Source of the DNA: Haematococcus lacustris | Taxonomy: Eukaryota > Chlorophyta > Chlorophyceae > Chlamydomonadales > Haematococcaceae | Direction: 5' to 3' | Assembly (NCBI GenBank): GCA_030144725.1 | Contig: JASKMD010000031.1 | Span: 10,711,097 to 10,775,096 of the forward strand | DNA: 64,000 nt | Notes under the pieces: generated by a model | What the model was told of the DNA's origin: nothing | Database searches by the model: none | The model's input: the letters and a program-made list of their open reading frames with translations, nothing else | In this document: piece after piece, positions 35,489-45,589 of the stretch | Numbering within the stretch: the stretch's first letter is position 1 | Layout: every line of letters starts with the position of its first letter | Translations under genes and position numbers: made by a program

Positions 35489-38400
35489 GGTGGTGGTGGT
35501 GGTGGTGGTGGTGATGCTGGCCACTGCAATCTACCCCGCTGTGTGTGACTTGTGATCGTGAAGGTGGGACAGCTGGCTGCAGCGCTGCAGATTGCGGTGC
35601 CCAGCCTGCTGCCCGTGCTGACGCGCTTAGGCCCCAGCTCCCTGCGCCTGCTGCTGGCCACCCCCCTGGAGTCAATACAGGACCAGGTAGGTCGCGGGCT
35701 CTACTCCTGACAGCTGCAGTGATGTTTGAGCCACCCCTCCATCCTCCATCCTCCTCCATCCACCCTCTCCTCCACACACTGCCACGCTCTCCTGCTGTCA
35801 TACTGAAGCATGTACTGGCCTTGCAGCATACTGGCCCAGGGGCACCCTCCTGGTGGCTGCCTCTGCCTTCACTCCGCACCCCTGCCCCTGCCCTTGCCTT
35901 GCTCCGCACCCCTGCCCCTGCCCTTGCCTTGCTCCGCACCCCTGCCCCTGCCCTTACCTTGCTCCGCACCCCTGACCCTGCCCTTACCTTGCTCCGCACC
36001 CCTGCCCCTGCCCTTGCCTTGCTCCGCACCCCTGCCCCTGCCCCAGCCCCTGCCCTCAAGCCTACAAGCCACACACCGCAGCACAGGGCCGATCCTGTAC
36101 CCTTCGCCTCCTGACCTGCCCCCCGCTAGCCCCCCTGCTGCTCCTGGCCTGCCTCCCCCCGCCCCCCTGCTCCCCCCAGCTGCCACAGCGCTGCCCCTGG
36201 GTGCCCGCCCCTCCCCCTGGTCTGCCGCTGGCCCAGGTCAGCGAGCTGCGCAGCCTGGCTGAGCGCTACCTGCCCTCCCACCGTGTGTCTGAGAGCAAGC
36301 TGCTGCTCACCAGCTGGCCCCAGCTGCTGCTCACCCCGCTGAAAGACGTGGGTGTGGTGATGCAGCGGCTGCCAGTGCTGCTCCACATACCACCCAAGGC
36401 GCTGCTGGACTCCCTGCTCAGGTCAGTGGCCAACGGCCCCTGCCCGGTGCGCCCCTGCCTCATTGTGAGTGCATCTGCTGTGTGGGCATACAGCGATGAA
36501 GTGGAAGGATCGCAACCGGCACGTGCGGTATGACAAGCAGCCAGACGGCTTTTGAGGCACTGCCCGCTATGCCAGCGTCCACGCCCACCTGGGGCGCGTG
36601 ACCAGTCGGAGGGACGACCTTGAGTCCTTGGCGTACACGTCCTTGCTGTTCCTGCTGAAGGGGCGCCTGCCCTTGGCAGGGATACCTGGCGATGAGGCCA
36701 GGGTCGGCTGATCAGCAGCTTGGCCCCTCGTGGCCTGCACCCGTATGCTCTGTGGCCTGGCTGCTGGCCATGTAAGCCCTCCTCGTCCTTGTTGTTTTTG
36801 AGGCATTGCCCTTTTGGCTTCCAGTGTTCACCGCCGCAGACAAGGCTGGCAGTGCTGCCGCCACGGCCCCGCCAGCTTGGTGCCATTGCCTCAGGGCGCT
36901 TGGCACCTCCCTGCTGCTGCCAAACTGGTTGGCTTTTCCTCATGCCATTGCCGTGTGTGCACTGTGCCTAGTCCCAGCATAGCTATGCAGGTAGGTAGGG
37001 GGTTCAACTCCTACCAGCCACACCCAGCCACATCAGCTCAGGCTAGGTGCGTGTGAGCCCACCACAGTGACACAGCAGCCAGGACCTGACCAAACATGGC
37101 AGGTGGCCGCTGGCACGTGTATGCACACGTCACCCAGTGCATGCCTGTGTCCATTTGACCCCCTGCAGGTGCCCAGGCATCCTGTGCCTGCCGCCCCCCC
37201 AGCTGCTGTCGCACCACAAGGCCTTGGGGATGGCTCTGGGCCTGGATGGCGCGCAGCTAGGCAGTTTTTTGGTGCGTGAGCTGCGGCTGCTGCAGCTGGA
37301 CCCAGGCGTGGTCAGGATGCGTGTGGAGGCGCTGATGGGCTGCTTGTACCTGCCTAGAGCCACGGTGAGGGGGTGGCTAGGGGGTGCAAGGCCAGCCAGG
37401 CCCTGGCTGCGGGGGGCCGGGCAGGGTGTGCAGGGGTGAGGGTGGCACCGGCGGTGGGTCTGCACTGCAGCTGGGCAACTGGGCAGGTGCGCAGCTCTGC
37501 CCAGCAGGAGCGGAGGGTGTCAGCCAGTCCTGAGCTGAGGCTGGACGGGGAAGGAAGGCCATGGCAGGGGTGGCTGCCTGGGCCTCAGGAGGGAGGTGGT
37601 AGGCTGACAAGAGAACCAGGTGGTAGGGGCCAGGAGTAGAGGCAGGTGCAGGGGCAGGGGCAGGGGCAGGGGCAGGGGCAGGGCCAGGGGCAGGGGCAGG
37701 GGCAGGGGCAGGAGTAGGGGCAGGGGCAGGGGCAGGGGCAGGGGCAGGGGCAGGGGCAGGGGCAGGGGCAAGGAGTGAAGGCTGGTGGTGACCCTAGCCT
37801 GGCATCATGACCGCCAGCCCTGGCCCCACCCTCGCTTTGCTTGCCTCCAGGCCCCCACCCCCTGTTGCTGTGGCCCCCAGGTGCTGGGCATGCTTGTGGC
37901 TCAGCCGCAGCTGCTGCTGTACACCCCCATCACTCTGCACGACCACCTGACGGCCATGAAGCAGCTGTTGCGGGTGCCTCACGCGGTGGCCACCGCAATG
38001 GTGGCGGCTCACCCTAGCCTGCTCACACGCAGCCCGTCAGCACAGCAGGTAGGGGGAGGGGCTGGGGGGCAGGCCTACACCCAGACCACCCATGGCCACT
38101 AGGAGGCAGCAGGCTAGCAGGCATCACACCACCAGCATCAACAGTGCCATGGAGGGTGTCACCAGGGGCCATGGGCCAGGGCCAGGGGCAGGGACAGGGA
38201 CAGGGGCAGGATCAGGGCCAGGGGCAGGAGCAGGGCCAGGGGCAGGGGCAGGGGTCATGCACCCGCTGCTAGTGGGCAGGGCCAAGGCCACCCCTGCCAG
38301 GCCGACGGGCCTGAAGGAAAGCACTTCACCCCACATTGCCACGTGCTGCCCTGCCTCGGTTGCCTGAACAGGCACTACCACTCAGCAGCTCAGCACTACG

Positions 38401-40081
38401 CCCTACAGCTCAGCAATTCAAAGTCCGAATCAGGCACTACAGCCAAGCGACCTGGTCGGTCTCCCTGCTGCCTGCCCTCCCCTTCTGCCCTCAGGCGCAG
38501 GTGACCTCTTTGAGCCGAGTGCTGCGGCTGCCGCCCCTGAGGGTGGTGGATCTAGTGCTGCGTGCGCCGCGCCTGCTCACCTTCAGCACCCTGCGCCTCA
38601 TTGCCAGCCGGGACTACCTCATGCAGCTCATGGGCGTGCCGCTGGGCAACATGGGGCATGTGGTGTCACGCTGGCCGGACCTGGTAGTGGAGACCCCTGA
38701 CACGGTGGGTGGGTGGGGCAGGGCAGGCTTGGAGTCACGGTCAGCTGGGACGGGGAGGTAGGGGGAAGGGGGGAGGGGGGAGGGGGGAGGGGGGAGGGGG
38801 GAGGGGGGAGGGGGAGGGGCCGGGATGGGCAATGACGGTGCAGCTGGGAAGGGGCTGTGAGGGGTGCAGTGGTAAAACCCATGCGGCTTAAGCTGCCACT
38901 GCCGGTGCCATAACTGGTGTTGGCGTAGCACAGGTCATCAGCCCATCAGCCTACAGCGCTGTTTACCACCTCTGGATAGTTGGGGTTATGGGGGGCTGGC
39001 TGCTGCTACTGGCTGCTGCCCCAGGTGCACAGCAAGGTGCTGGAGGTGGCTGCGGTGCTGGGCCTGGCTCCTGCGCAGGCAGGGGATGTGGTGTGCCGCA
39101 ATCCTCGGCTGCTGGCCCAGGACCCCAGGTACACAGTAAAGCACCTAAGTACAGCATAGAGTACACTCTCTCTGCTCAGGTGCTGCTGCTGCTGCTGCTG
39201 CTGCTGTTGTTGTTGCTGCTGCCGTTGCTGCTGCCGCTGCTGGCAATGCTGTCGCTGCAACACTGCATATCATGCGTCCAAGCACCTCCACTGTGACAAC
39301 GCTACCACCACTGACAAAACCGCTCCGCCTGAGCTGCTGCAAGACAAGACAGCAACACCAACAGCATCACCGATAACACTGCCACCACACCAACGGCACA
39401 GGTACAATAGGATCACACACTACACTGGACCCAAAGCGTGCAGCACAGGGTGAAGCTCCGTTGATCACCTGTTGCACCCGGGCTGAGCTCCTAGGCTCGC
39501 CCTACTGCCTGGGGCTCTGAGCTAGGCCCAGATACAAACGCAATTCCATGGTCCCGTCATGCACCCCGCTGCGACGCGTGCGCAGGCTGTGGCAGACCAA
39601 TCTGGACACTCTAATCTCATCGCTTCGGGTGCCTCGGTCAGTTGCCCGCGACGCGGTGGTTGCACGACCGGCCATCCTATCGCGCCCTCCTGCGGAGCTG
39701 TACGCCGTGTGCCAGCAATGGCCGCCCCTCCTGGCCAGTAGCCCGGATTGGCAGGCTCAGCTAGAAGCTGCGGGGAAAAGAGGCGTGGAGGTATGCGAGC
39801 GCCTTGGCTGCGATCCCGACGTCATGGCTCGCTTGAAGTACGTGGCGGGATGCGGGCTTCAGCGGTACTGCAACATGCTTGATGAGCAGTTGTTGAGCGA
39901 CAAAAGGGCATTTGAAAGGTGGCGCCGTAAACACGAGGCTTTGGCTGTGAGGCACGAGGTTGCGACAGACCTCTCAGCTACGCCATCTGATGCAGCTGGG
40001 CAGGGGCCTGCGGGAAACGCACTGGAAGTAATGTCGGATGCCATGGTTGCGCAGCTCGTACAATCTCTTTCTCGGATGTAG
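34708..40081 (+). CDS. mTERF-family organelle nucleic-acid-binding protein
   Basis: Eight plus-strand exons join in phase: 34708-35063, 35564-35686, 36237-36421, 37169-37364, 37881-38048, 38495-38704, 39025-39128 and 39586-40081, ending in a TAG. They give over 600 residues of repeated roughly 30-35-residue mTERF units, each with the helix pair and Leu/Pro pattern: [91 protein letters not shown]. The C-terminus adds a charged helix region after a WQAQ segment. mTERFs bind chloroplast or mitochondrial DNA/RNA and act in transcription termination, splicing or ribosome assembly; which organelle is unknown because the N-terminus was not resolved. Introns carry several G- or C-rich arrays. Exon 2's acceptor (CGTGAAG) is pyrimidine-poor and the least certain boundary. 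Confidence 0.85.
35418..35513. repeat. GTT/GGT trinucleotide array in mTERF intron 1
   Basis: TTG/GTT triplets with CATTG interruptions switching to pure GGT at about 35476. It lies about 50 bp before the exon 2 acceptor. Confidence 0.92.
35876..36032. repeat. 30-bp minisatellite in mTERF intron 2
   Basis: Five copies of a 30-bp unit (starting CTCCGCACCCCTGCCCCTG and ending GCCTTG) with one or two substitutions per copy. Confidence 0.9.
37642..37773. repeat. (GGGGCA)n hexamer array in mTERF intron 4
   Basis: About 22 units of GGGGCA with GGGCCA and GGAGTA variants. A related, more diverged block recurs at 38175-38255 in the next intron. Confidence 0.93.
38758..38817. repeat. (GGGGGA)n-type array in mTERF intron 6
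   Basis: About nine G-rich units, GGGGGGA alternating with GGGGGA, on the coding strand. Confidence 0.85.
39180..39245. repeat. CTG array in mTERF intron 7
   Basis: CTG/TTG/CCG triplets, interrupted, shortly after the donor of exon 7. Confidence 0.85.
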
Positions 40082-40633
40082 AACACGGGTGCTGCTCGGG
40101 CGGCCCCAACATGGGGTTGGTAATGTTCATGCAAATACTCTCTCGGTACTGCACTGTTTTCAATAGCATTTATCACATTGGCAGCCGCAGGTTAGTCCGC
40201 GTAATTTGACCATCAGCGCTAGCCATTGGAATCTTTGCTCGTGTACTGCCGCATGTGCCCGCGAACAAATAACAGCGGCGAGACGGGTCTCCTTACATCA
40301 TGGGTTACATCATGTTCATGCTCTAGGCCACGGCATGCAACGACCCACCATGCCCGCCCCCCCTCCACCCATCGTTGCAGGAGCCCACCTCACTCAGCCT
40401 GCCCACCCCCTCCCAGCCCTACCCTTCGCCCCCTTCCCAAGCCTTCCTAGCCTTCCCCCTCCAGCCCACCCCCTCCCCGGCCACCCCCTCCCAGCCCACC
40501 CCCTCCCCATCCACCCTCTCCCAACCCACCCCTCCCAGCCCACCCCCTCCCAGCCCGCCCCCTCCCAGCCCACTCTCTCCCAGTCCACAACCCCCAATCC
40601 CTCCCATCCGCTCCCTTGCTTGCTGCCACCACC
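40082..40633. other. Intergenic region with C-rich degenerate repeat
   Basis: After the mTERF stop, 40390-40600 is almost purely C/T/A on the + strand with irregular CAGCCCACCCCCTCC words. No exon recognised; the open frames through it are low-complexity shadows. Confidence 0.5.
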
Positions 40634-41440
40634 ATGGGGGGTAAGAGGCTCAGCAAGAAGCTGCTACAACACTTGCAAGAGCTGAATGCCTCACCCAAGG
40701 CAGTGTTTAAGTGTTGCCTTCGTGGCTTGAAACCTCAGATGGACAAGGCACAGGACGACGACATGGAGTTGCGGGCACAGGTTGCGGGGCTCCACCAGCA
40801 GCTCAGTGATGCGACAGCAAGTTATCAGCAAGTGCAGGCAGACATGGAGCAGCTGCAGGCAGCACAACAGGAGCTGCAGGGTGAGAATGAGTCATTGGAG
40901 CAGCTGGCTGAGGAGCGCACCCATGCAATCCAGCTGCTGCAGCAAGACAAGCACCGGCTGTCCCTTGCGCTACGCAACATCCGCCGCTACCGTTCAATCG
41001 GCCCCCGGCTCACCTGGCATCAGCGGCAGCTAATGAACATCCTGATGCGGCACCGGGTGTCACCAGAGGTGCTGCAGCGGTGTGCTGAGGGTGGCTATGG
41101 CATCCCGTTAGGCAGTGCAGCTCAGCAGCCCTGCCAGGCTCCTGACCCACCCGCGTTGACAGCCAACTTCATTCCCACGCAAGTAGGGCGCCGTGGGAAG
41201 CCTGTGGCCAGGCCAGCTGCATACCTTGCACAACACTACCTCAGCACAGCCAGGCTGGTGCTGCAGACACAGGTCAGTCGCCGCAAGCTGGGCATTTGCC
41301 GAGAGCTGTTCGTGAATGAGCAGTGCCAGGTGCCCAACCCACACCGACCTGGGCAGAGAACCACTGTGAGGCGGCAGTTGCGCGTGGTAGCCAAGTACCT
41401 GAACAGCAAGACCCTTGGTGAAGAGCAAGACTCTTGGTGA
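40634..41440 (+). CDS. Coiled-coil protein, unrecognised family (member 1)
   Basis: Single open frame from ATG at 40634 (MGGKRLSKKLLQHLQEL) to 41440, about 268 residues. Residues about 45-125 form a Gln/Leu/Glu-rich coiled coil (ELRAQVAGLHQQLSD; ENESLEQLAEERTHAIQLL). After it comes a basic block, RLTWHQRQLMNILMRHRVS, a Pro-rich linker, then AAYLAQHYLSTARLVL and SRRKLGICRELF, and a basic C-terminus. The same order (coiled coil, LMR-RVS block, linker, Y-A-x-Y-x-LS-x-x-RL block, x-LG) is seen in the protein at 43092-44105, which lies in a transposon. I do not recognise the family. The open frame is intronless although neighbours are intron-dense, which fits a mobile-element origin. A pentamer array starts right after the stop. 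Confidence 0.6.
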   Translation: MGGKRLSKKLLQHLQELNASPKAVFKCCLRGLKPQMDKAQDDDMELRAQVAGLHQQLSDATASYQQVQADMEQLQAAQQELQGENESLEQLAEERTHAIQLLQQDKHRLSLALRNIRRYRSIGPRLTWHQRQLMNILMRHRVSPEVLQRCAEGGYGIPLGSAAQQPCQAPDPPALTANFIPTQVGRRGKPVARPAAYLAQHYLSTARLVLQTQVSRRKLGICRELFVNEQCQVPNPHRPGQRTTVRRQLRVVAKYLNSKTLGEEQDSW

Positions 41441-41581
41441 GGTTGGGCGGGGCGGGGCGGGGCGGGGCGGGGCGGGGCGGGGCGGGGCGGGGCGGGGCGG
41501 GGCGGGGCGGGGCGGGGCGGGGCGGGGCGGGGCGGGGCGGGGCGGGGCGGGGCGGGGCGGGGCGGGGCGGGGCGGGGCGGG
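41441..41581. repeat. (GGGGC)n pentamer array
   Basis: About 28 perfect GGGGC units immediately after the stop codon of the coiled-coil ORF. Confidence 0.96.
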
Positions 41582-41708
41582 TGGGTAGGGGTAGGGAAGG
41601 AGCTATTGTCTTGGCTACTGCTCTTGGCAGCTGCTCATGGCTGCAGCCCCAAGCTACTTATGTACACCTGCTCCTGCGACTTGCAACTTGCAGCATGCTT
41701 CCTTCTTG

Positions 41709-42225
41709 CTAGCATCTTGCAACTGCAACTGGTCTACAACGACAGATGTGGCAGTAACGTACCAAGTCGTCCAGCTCTTCAACATGCACTTCTGCGGCCC
41801 CGCGTTGCTTTTGCCAAGGGCTGTCTTCTGGGCTTGTAGTTCGCTTGCTACTGCATCCTGTACTGCATCGCTGTACTGCATCCTTTGCCAAAAGCTGTGA
41901 CTTCAGTTCGCAGTCGGGCATCAGGCATGTCGCGACATCTCTTCCGCTGCCCGTAATGTGGTGGCGTGTGACGCTAGATGCGGCGAACTCTAAGTCGCAG
42001 TTTCCGCACTGGAACCTCGGGGACCCGCTATCTTGCTTGAGTTGTTGATAAGAATCATGTACAGCCTTATGTAGCTCCTTGGGTAGAGGCATCGCTCTGT
42101 GCCGCCAAAGGCCGCGGACCACCGTATAAACGGTCTGTAAAAACGGAAAAATACAAAGCCACTTTTGAAAAAACGATTATACGGTAAATACGGACCGTTC
42201 TGAACCGTTTTTGGTAACACTGTGT
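41709..42225 (-). mobile_element. hAT-like DNA transposon relic: 5' end plus BED-type zinc finger
   Basis: On the minus strand, 42122-41709 encodes a BED-like finger: FQCGNCDLEFAASSVTRHH followed by ITGSGRDVATC, i.e. Cys-x2-Cys, His-His and a downstream Cys as in hAT transposase N-termini. Just upstream (42225-42120, minus strand) is an AT-rich terminus starting CAGTGTTACCAAAAACGG with internal short inverted words (ACCGTATAAACGGT), resembling a hAT terminal inverted repeat and subterminal motifs. The catalytic domain and the opposite terminus are not found; instead the region ends near the pentamer array. So this is the 5' part of a decayed element, about 500 bp. Confidence 0.55.
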
Positions 42226-42296
42226 CTGACCTTGGGCAAACTAAGTATTTCTGCAACTTAAACATTGCAGGCCTACAGATAAGCCGCGTTTAAAAG

Positions 42297-42311
42297 TCAG
42301 GGCCTCCCAAC
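42297..42311 (+). repeat. Left terminal inverted repeat
   Basis: TCAGGGCCTCCCAAC, preceded by target-duplication copy TTAAAAG. Confidence 0.85.
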
Positions 42312-43091
42312 CCCCTTGAAAAGGGGGTGTGTCCGTTTCACGCGGTTTGTTTCTCGTACAGTTTGCGGATTGATCAACGAAGCACATCAGTATGTAGAGG
42401 GCTCGCTTGGCTACATGGAACGGCTGTCCTGAGCGTCCATGACTATGTATATGATGCACTCCTTAGGCGTGAACCCGGCCTATGTTTTGTGGGCAGATAT
42501 CACCATGCACGCCTCCTCCACCCTCGACCTTCTTAATGACGCCGTGATGAAGCAAACGCAAGTATGTGTGCAGTCGCGCTTTGTGTTGCGATGGCCGAAA
42601 TCGCGAGTTTGAAACCTAAGATGCTGGAATGCTTCTTTAACGCACCCACACCACTGCTGATGCTGCGTCTAGAACAGCCGCATATTTATTAACATCTATT
42701 ACCTTTCACTTGTCATTTGTGTCGCTCGCGCTGTCAAGCGAGAGACGGAGTGGTTGTATGCTGTAGCGGTTCATCAAGACACTATGTGCACCCTTCACTT
42801 CTTGTTACAGTAGACTATGTGGCCTGATAGTCAAACTGACCGCGGGACTCTTCATACTTGAGCCTTTTCTGCTCGTTCCCCTGGTTATGCGCTTTGTTCG
42901 TTGTAGCTAGAGCATATGCGTAGGTGCGAAGCCTTCGTTGTGTCGCTACATCGTTTTGGGACATCACCACCGAGACATGTGCTTCGGTCCACGGTGCCAT
43001 GACCTGCTGCACTCCCTCGCACCTCGTGTCCTCCCACATGGCCCCACTCGCACCTGCAGGCCTCTACACTCCATAGCAAAGGCCCCTGGCA

Positions 43092-44105
43092 CTAGATTTT
43101 GTTAACGAACAACAACTTTTGCTTTAGCATCAATCCATGCCGCAGTGGCATGCCACAACGTGCTGCACGGCTGGCCAGCTGCCAGCTCCAGGATGTCATC
43201 AAGGAAATCCTCCAGCGTGCTTGCTTGCTCTCGTGTGCTTGCTTGCTCTCGTGTGCTTGCTTGCTCTCGTGTGCTTGCTTGCTCTCGTGTGCTTGCTTGC
43301 TCTCGTGTGCCCAAATGCTTGCTCTCGTGTGCCCAAATGGATCAGCTCCAAGGAAAACAGCCCCAACGACAGCAGTGCACAGGGTGCCCAACTGTTCTGC
43401 TGAGACGCCTGGGAGGCTGAGCAGGCGCTCACGGCTCAAGATGTACTTAGCTGTGTACCCCCCCGTGTGCGTGTCACACTCCTGGTTGCGGGGGCGGGCA
43501 AGGCTGCTGGACTGGGTGGCTGGGTGGCAGGCTGGCTGCGTGGCTGGCTTGGTGCCTTGGCTGCTGAGCATGCCTCGCAAGAAGGGCAGTGACACCCTGG
43601 AGCGCATCAGGAGATTCCACTTGTCCTTGTGGTCCTTGCTGAAGCCCTTGTTGGCTGCGTCCACCTGTGCCCGCAGCTGCTCCAGCTTGATGTTGGTGGT
43701 GGTCAGCTGCTGCTTGGTGTGGGCCAGCTCAGTGCGGGCCGCTGCCAGGTCTTTCTGAGCGGCCTCCAGGGCAGCCGCTGTGTCAGTGAGTTGGGCTTGT
43801 GTGGCCTGCAGCTGCTGCAAGAACGCCTCCTCCAGCTGCTCGACCTGCTGCACCCACCCGAGCAGGTCTAACTCCCACTGCTGGTCACGCTGACCAGCAA
43901 AGACCATCAGGCTGCAGTGCCGCTCCCTCAGCTGGCTGTATAGCTGCTGGGAGCTGAGAAGGTCAGCAGTGACGGCTGCATGTGCAGCGGTGAGGGCTGC
44001 ATGCGCTTCGGTGAGCTGCTCCATGCTCTTGGCTGCCTCATGCCCAACCTGGGTCTTTGCACCATTGGCTCTGCTTGCTCTCGTGTGTTTTGGGACGGGT
44101 GGCAT
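43092..44105 (-). CDS. Transposon-borne coiled-coil protein, unrecognised family (member 2)
   Basis: Uninterrupted 337-codon frame on the minus strand starting MPPVPKHTRASRANGAK. Residues about 25-165 are a long Ala/Gln/Leu coiled coil (heptads such as LEEAFLQQLQATQAQLTD and ARTELAHTKQQLTT). A block DKWNLLMRSRVSLPFLRGML follows, then a Ser/Thr/Pro linker, then YTAKYILSRERLLSLPG and EQLGTLCTAVVGAVFLG. Block order and spacing match the protein at 40634-41440, which suggests paralogy. Near the C-terminus five copies of a six-residue unit HESKQA are encoded by an 18-bp tandem repeat; the words HTRAS/KHTRAS occur both at the N-terminus and before this repeat. It lies wholly inside the TIR element. 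No nuclease motif seen; function unknown, possibly an accessory transposition protein or a captured gene. Confidence 0.65.
   Translation of the reverse strand: MPPVPKHTRASRANGAKTQVGHEAAKSMEQLTEAHAALTAAHAAVTADLLSSQQLYSQLRERHCSLMVFAGQRDQQWELDLLGWVQQVEQLEEAFLQQLQATQAQLTDTAAALEAAQKDLAAARTELAHTKQQLTTTNIKLEQLRAQVDAANKGFSKDHKDKWNLLMRSRVSLPFLRGMLSSQGTKPATQPACHPATQSSSLARPRNQECDTHTGGYTAKYILSRERLLSLPGVSAEQLGTLCTAVVGAVFLGADPFGHTRASIWAHESKQAHESKQAHESKQAHESKQAHESKQARWRISLMTSWSWQLASRAARCGMPLRHGLMLKQKLLFVNKI
43217..43334. repeat. 18-bp coding tandem repeat (HESKQA units)
   Basis: Five copies of GTGCTTGCTTGCTCTCGT on the + strand, then two partial copies spaced by GTGCCCAAAT. The length is a multiple of three, so copy-number change keeps the frame of the coiled-coil gene. 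Confidence 0.9.
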
Positions 44106-44715
44106 GTCAGGCAGAAGGGCAATGAGGAGGTGTTGGGAGGTGGTGGTAGGCAGCTGGGCCTGCTAGGGTGGGCTCCTGCAATTTGACAATCCATGGCTCA
44201 CTGAGCTTTGAGAGCAATATTATTTCTATTGTTGCAGATGTGCATATGTGTAGGGTAGCCTTTGATTCAGCGGTCAGCACAAATATAAGACAACTCTTTG
44301 AGTTTTGGCTGGATTTAATGTTGGCTGCAAACTCCTACCTGCTCCAGCTGAGCCGCAGCTGCAGTTGGGAAAAGCTGTTTACGTGTGCTGTGGTGTACTC
44401 GAAAACTCCAGCATCATCAGATGTTCGTCGGGTAACATGTGCTGGCGCAGGAGTGGTGGCACTTGCTGCGTGCACCTCACCTCACGGGCTAGCAGCAGCG
44501 CCTATGCGTAGAGCACCAACAACACGCCTGCACTGCGCGATGTCTTGAGGGTGGCCGGCGGATCCCAACCACCCTGCCGACCACAATCGAAGCAGCTACT
44601 GGTTGCTGCCGTAACTAGAGTCCGCGTTTAAGCCATGCCGCGCGGGGCTAAAGACATCGGCCTGCTCCCGGAGCAATCGGTCGCATGTGACGGTCTTACA
44701 TGCCAAAACATCAAA

Positions 44716-44730
44716 GTTGGGAGGCCCTGA
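44716..44730 (-). repeat. Right terminal inverted repeat
   Basis: GTTGGGAGGCCCTGA, exact reverse complement of the left end, followed by TTAAAAG. Confidence 0.85.
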
Positions 44731-44737
44731 TTAAAAG

Positions 44738-45589
44738 AATAGGCTGAGAACCAGCTGCATCCGCTCAGTTTCACTGACGATGAAACTCTTTCACATTTTC
44801 ACATGAAACACTTTCATTTTCATTAAAAATTGAAAATCTGAAAAACTGAAGATTCACAAGCCTGGGTGGGATACTCTAAAAGAGGTGGGATGTGCCACCA
44901 CATGGCCCTGAGAGTGCCAATAGCTGACGGCGTGACACCCAAGCGCTGGGGGCAGTGAGGGCAGCTAGTCAGCCGGCTGGGGCAGCTGGTCAGTGCCTTG
45001 CCTGGCTGTTCGTACCTTTGCTGCTGAGAATCAATGCTAAGCATGCCTATGCACCCACACTGCCGGATAGCCTCCCCTAAACAAGTAGGCCATATGACAC
45101 TTGCATACATGAGAGCGAGGGGCTTACATGAAGCCGAGGCCGCGGGCCTTCCTTGACACGTGAGACAGTGTTCGTCACAGCCCGTAATCCCTGCTGTGCA
45201 CCCCATCATATGTTACGCACATCGCATGTACTGATGAATGGCTGGGATCGCTGCCAGAAACACCTGCGCAACGTTGACCGACCTTCTAGTGCCCATCATC
45301 AAATCTGAAAGCTGCCTTAAATTCGATTTTGGCTTCGCTTTTCAGTGACTGCCTTCTATTCGCTCGACTTGTTTCTATAATCACCGACTGCAGCCAATAC
45401 AAGCTTCGGCCGTAGAGCAGCTGCAGCTCCAGCAAGCGGCTTTGCTTTTCCGCGCCGGGCCCCGACCGTCTAGTGGACGCCCTTAGCGGCACTGAAACGT
45501 TCGGCTCTATCTCAGAGGCACCAACTAAGCACTGAAGCACCAGCTGCACCAGTCGCCACCCGGGCACAAGCGACAAGCTACACCCCGCA
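44738..45589. other. Intergenic region upstream of the RWP-RK gene
   Basis: AT-rich patch at 44760-44850 with repeated TTTCA/TGAAA words (imperfect inverted repeats around TTTTCATTAAAAATTGAAAA). No exon recognised. The last few hundred bases presumably contain the RWP-RK promoter. Confidence 0.4.

Larger units (their letters stand above)
42297..44730 (-). mobile_element. 2.43-kb DNA transposon with perfect 15-bp terminal inverted repeats and 7-bp target duplication
   Basis: Left end TCAGGGCCTCCCAAC (42297-42311) and its exact reverse complement at 44716-44730 bound the element. Both sides are flanked by the direct repeat TTAAAAG (42290-42296 and 44731-44737). A 7-bp-stem hairpin (CCCCCTT-GAA-AAGGGGG) adjoins the left end. 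The only long ORF inside is the minus-strand coiled-coil gene at 43092-44105; no DDE transposase is visible, so it is probably non-autonomous or uses an unrecognised protein. A short plus-strand exon-like stretch (42470-42562; PAYVLWADITMHASSTLDLL flanked by an AG and a GTATGT) is unassigned. A 7-8 bp duplication would suit hAT- or KDZ-like elements; the TTAA core also recalls Kolobok/piggyBac. Class is open. Confidence 0.82.

Noticed and set aside
42290..42300. Kolobok or piggyBac assignment of the TIR element from its TTAA-containing flank
   Set aside because: The flanking identity extends to 7 bp (TTAAAAG) and the ends do not clearly match either group; without a transposase the class stays open.
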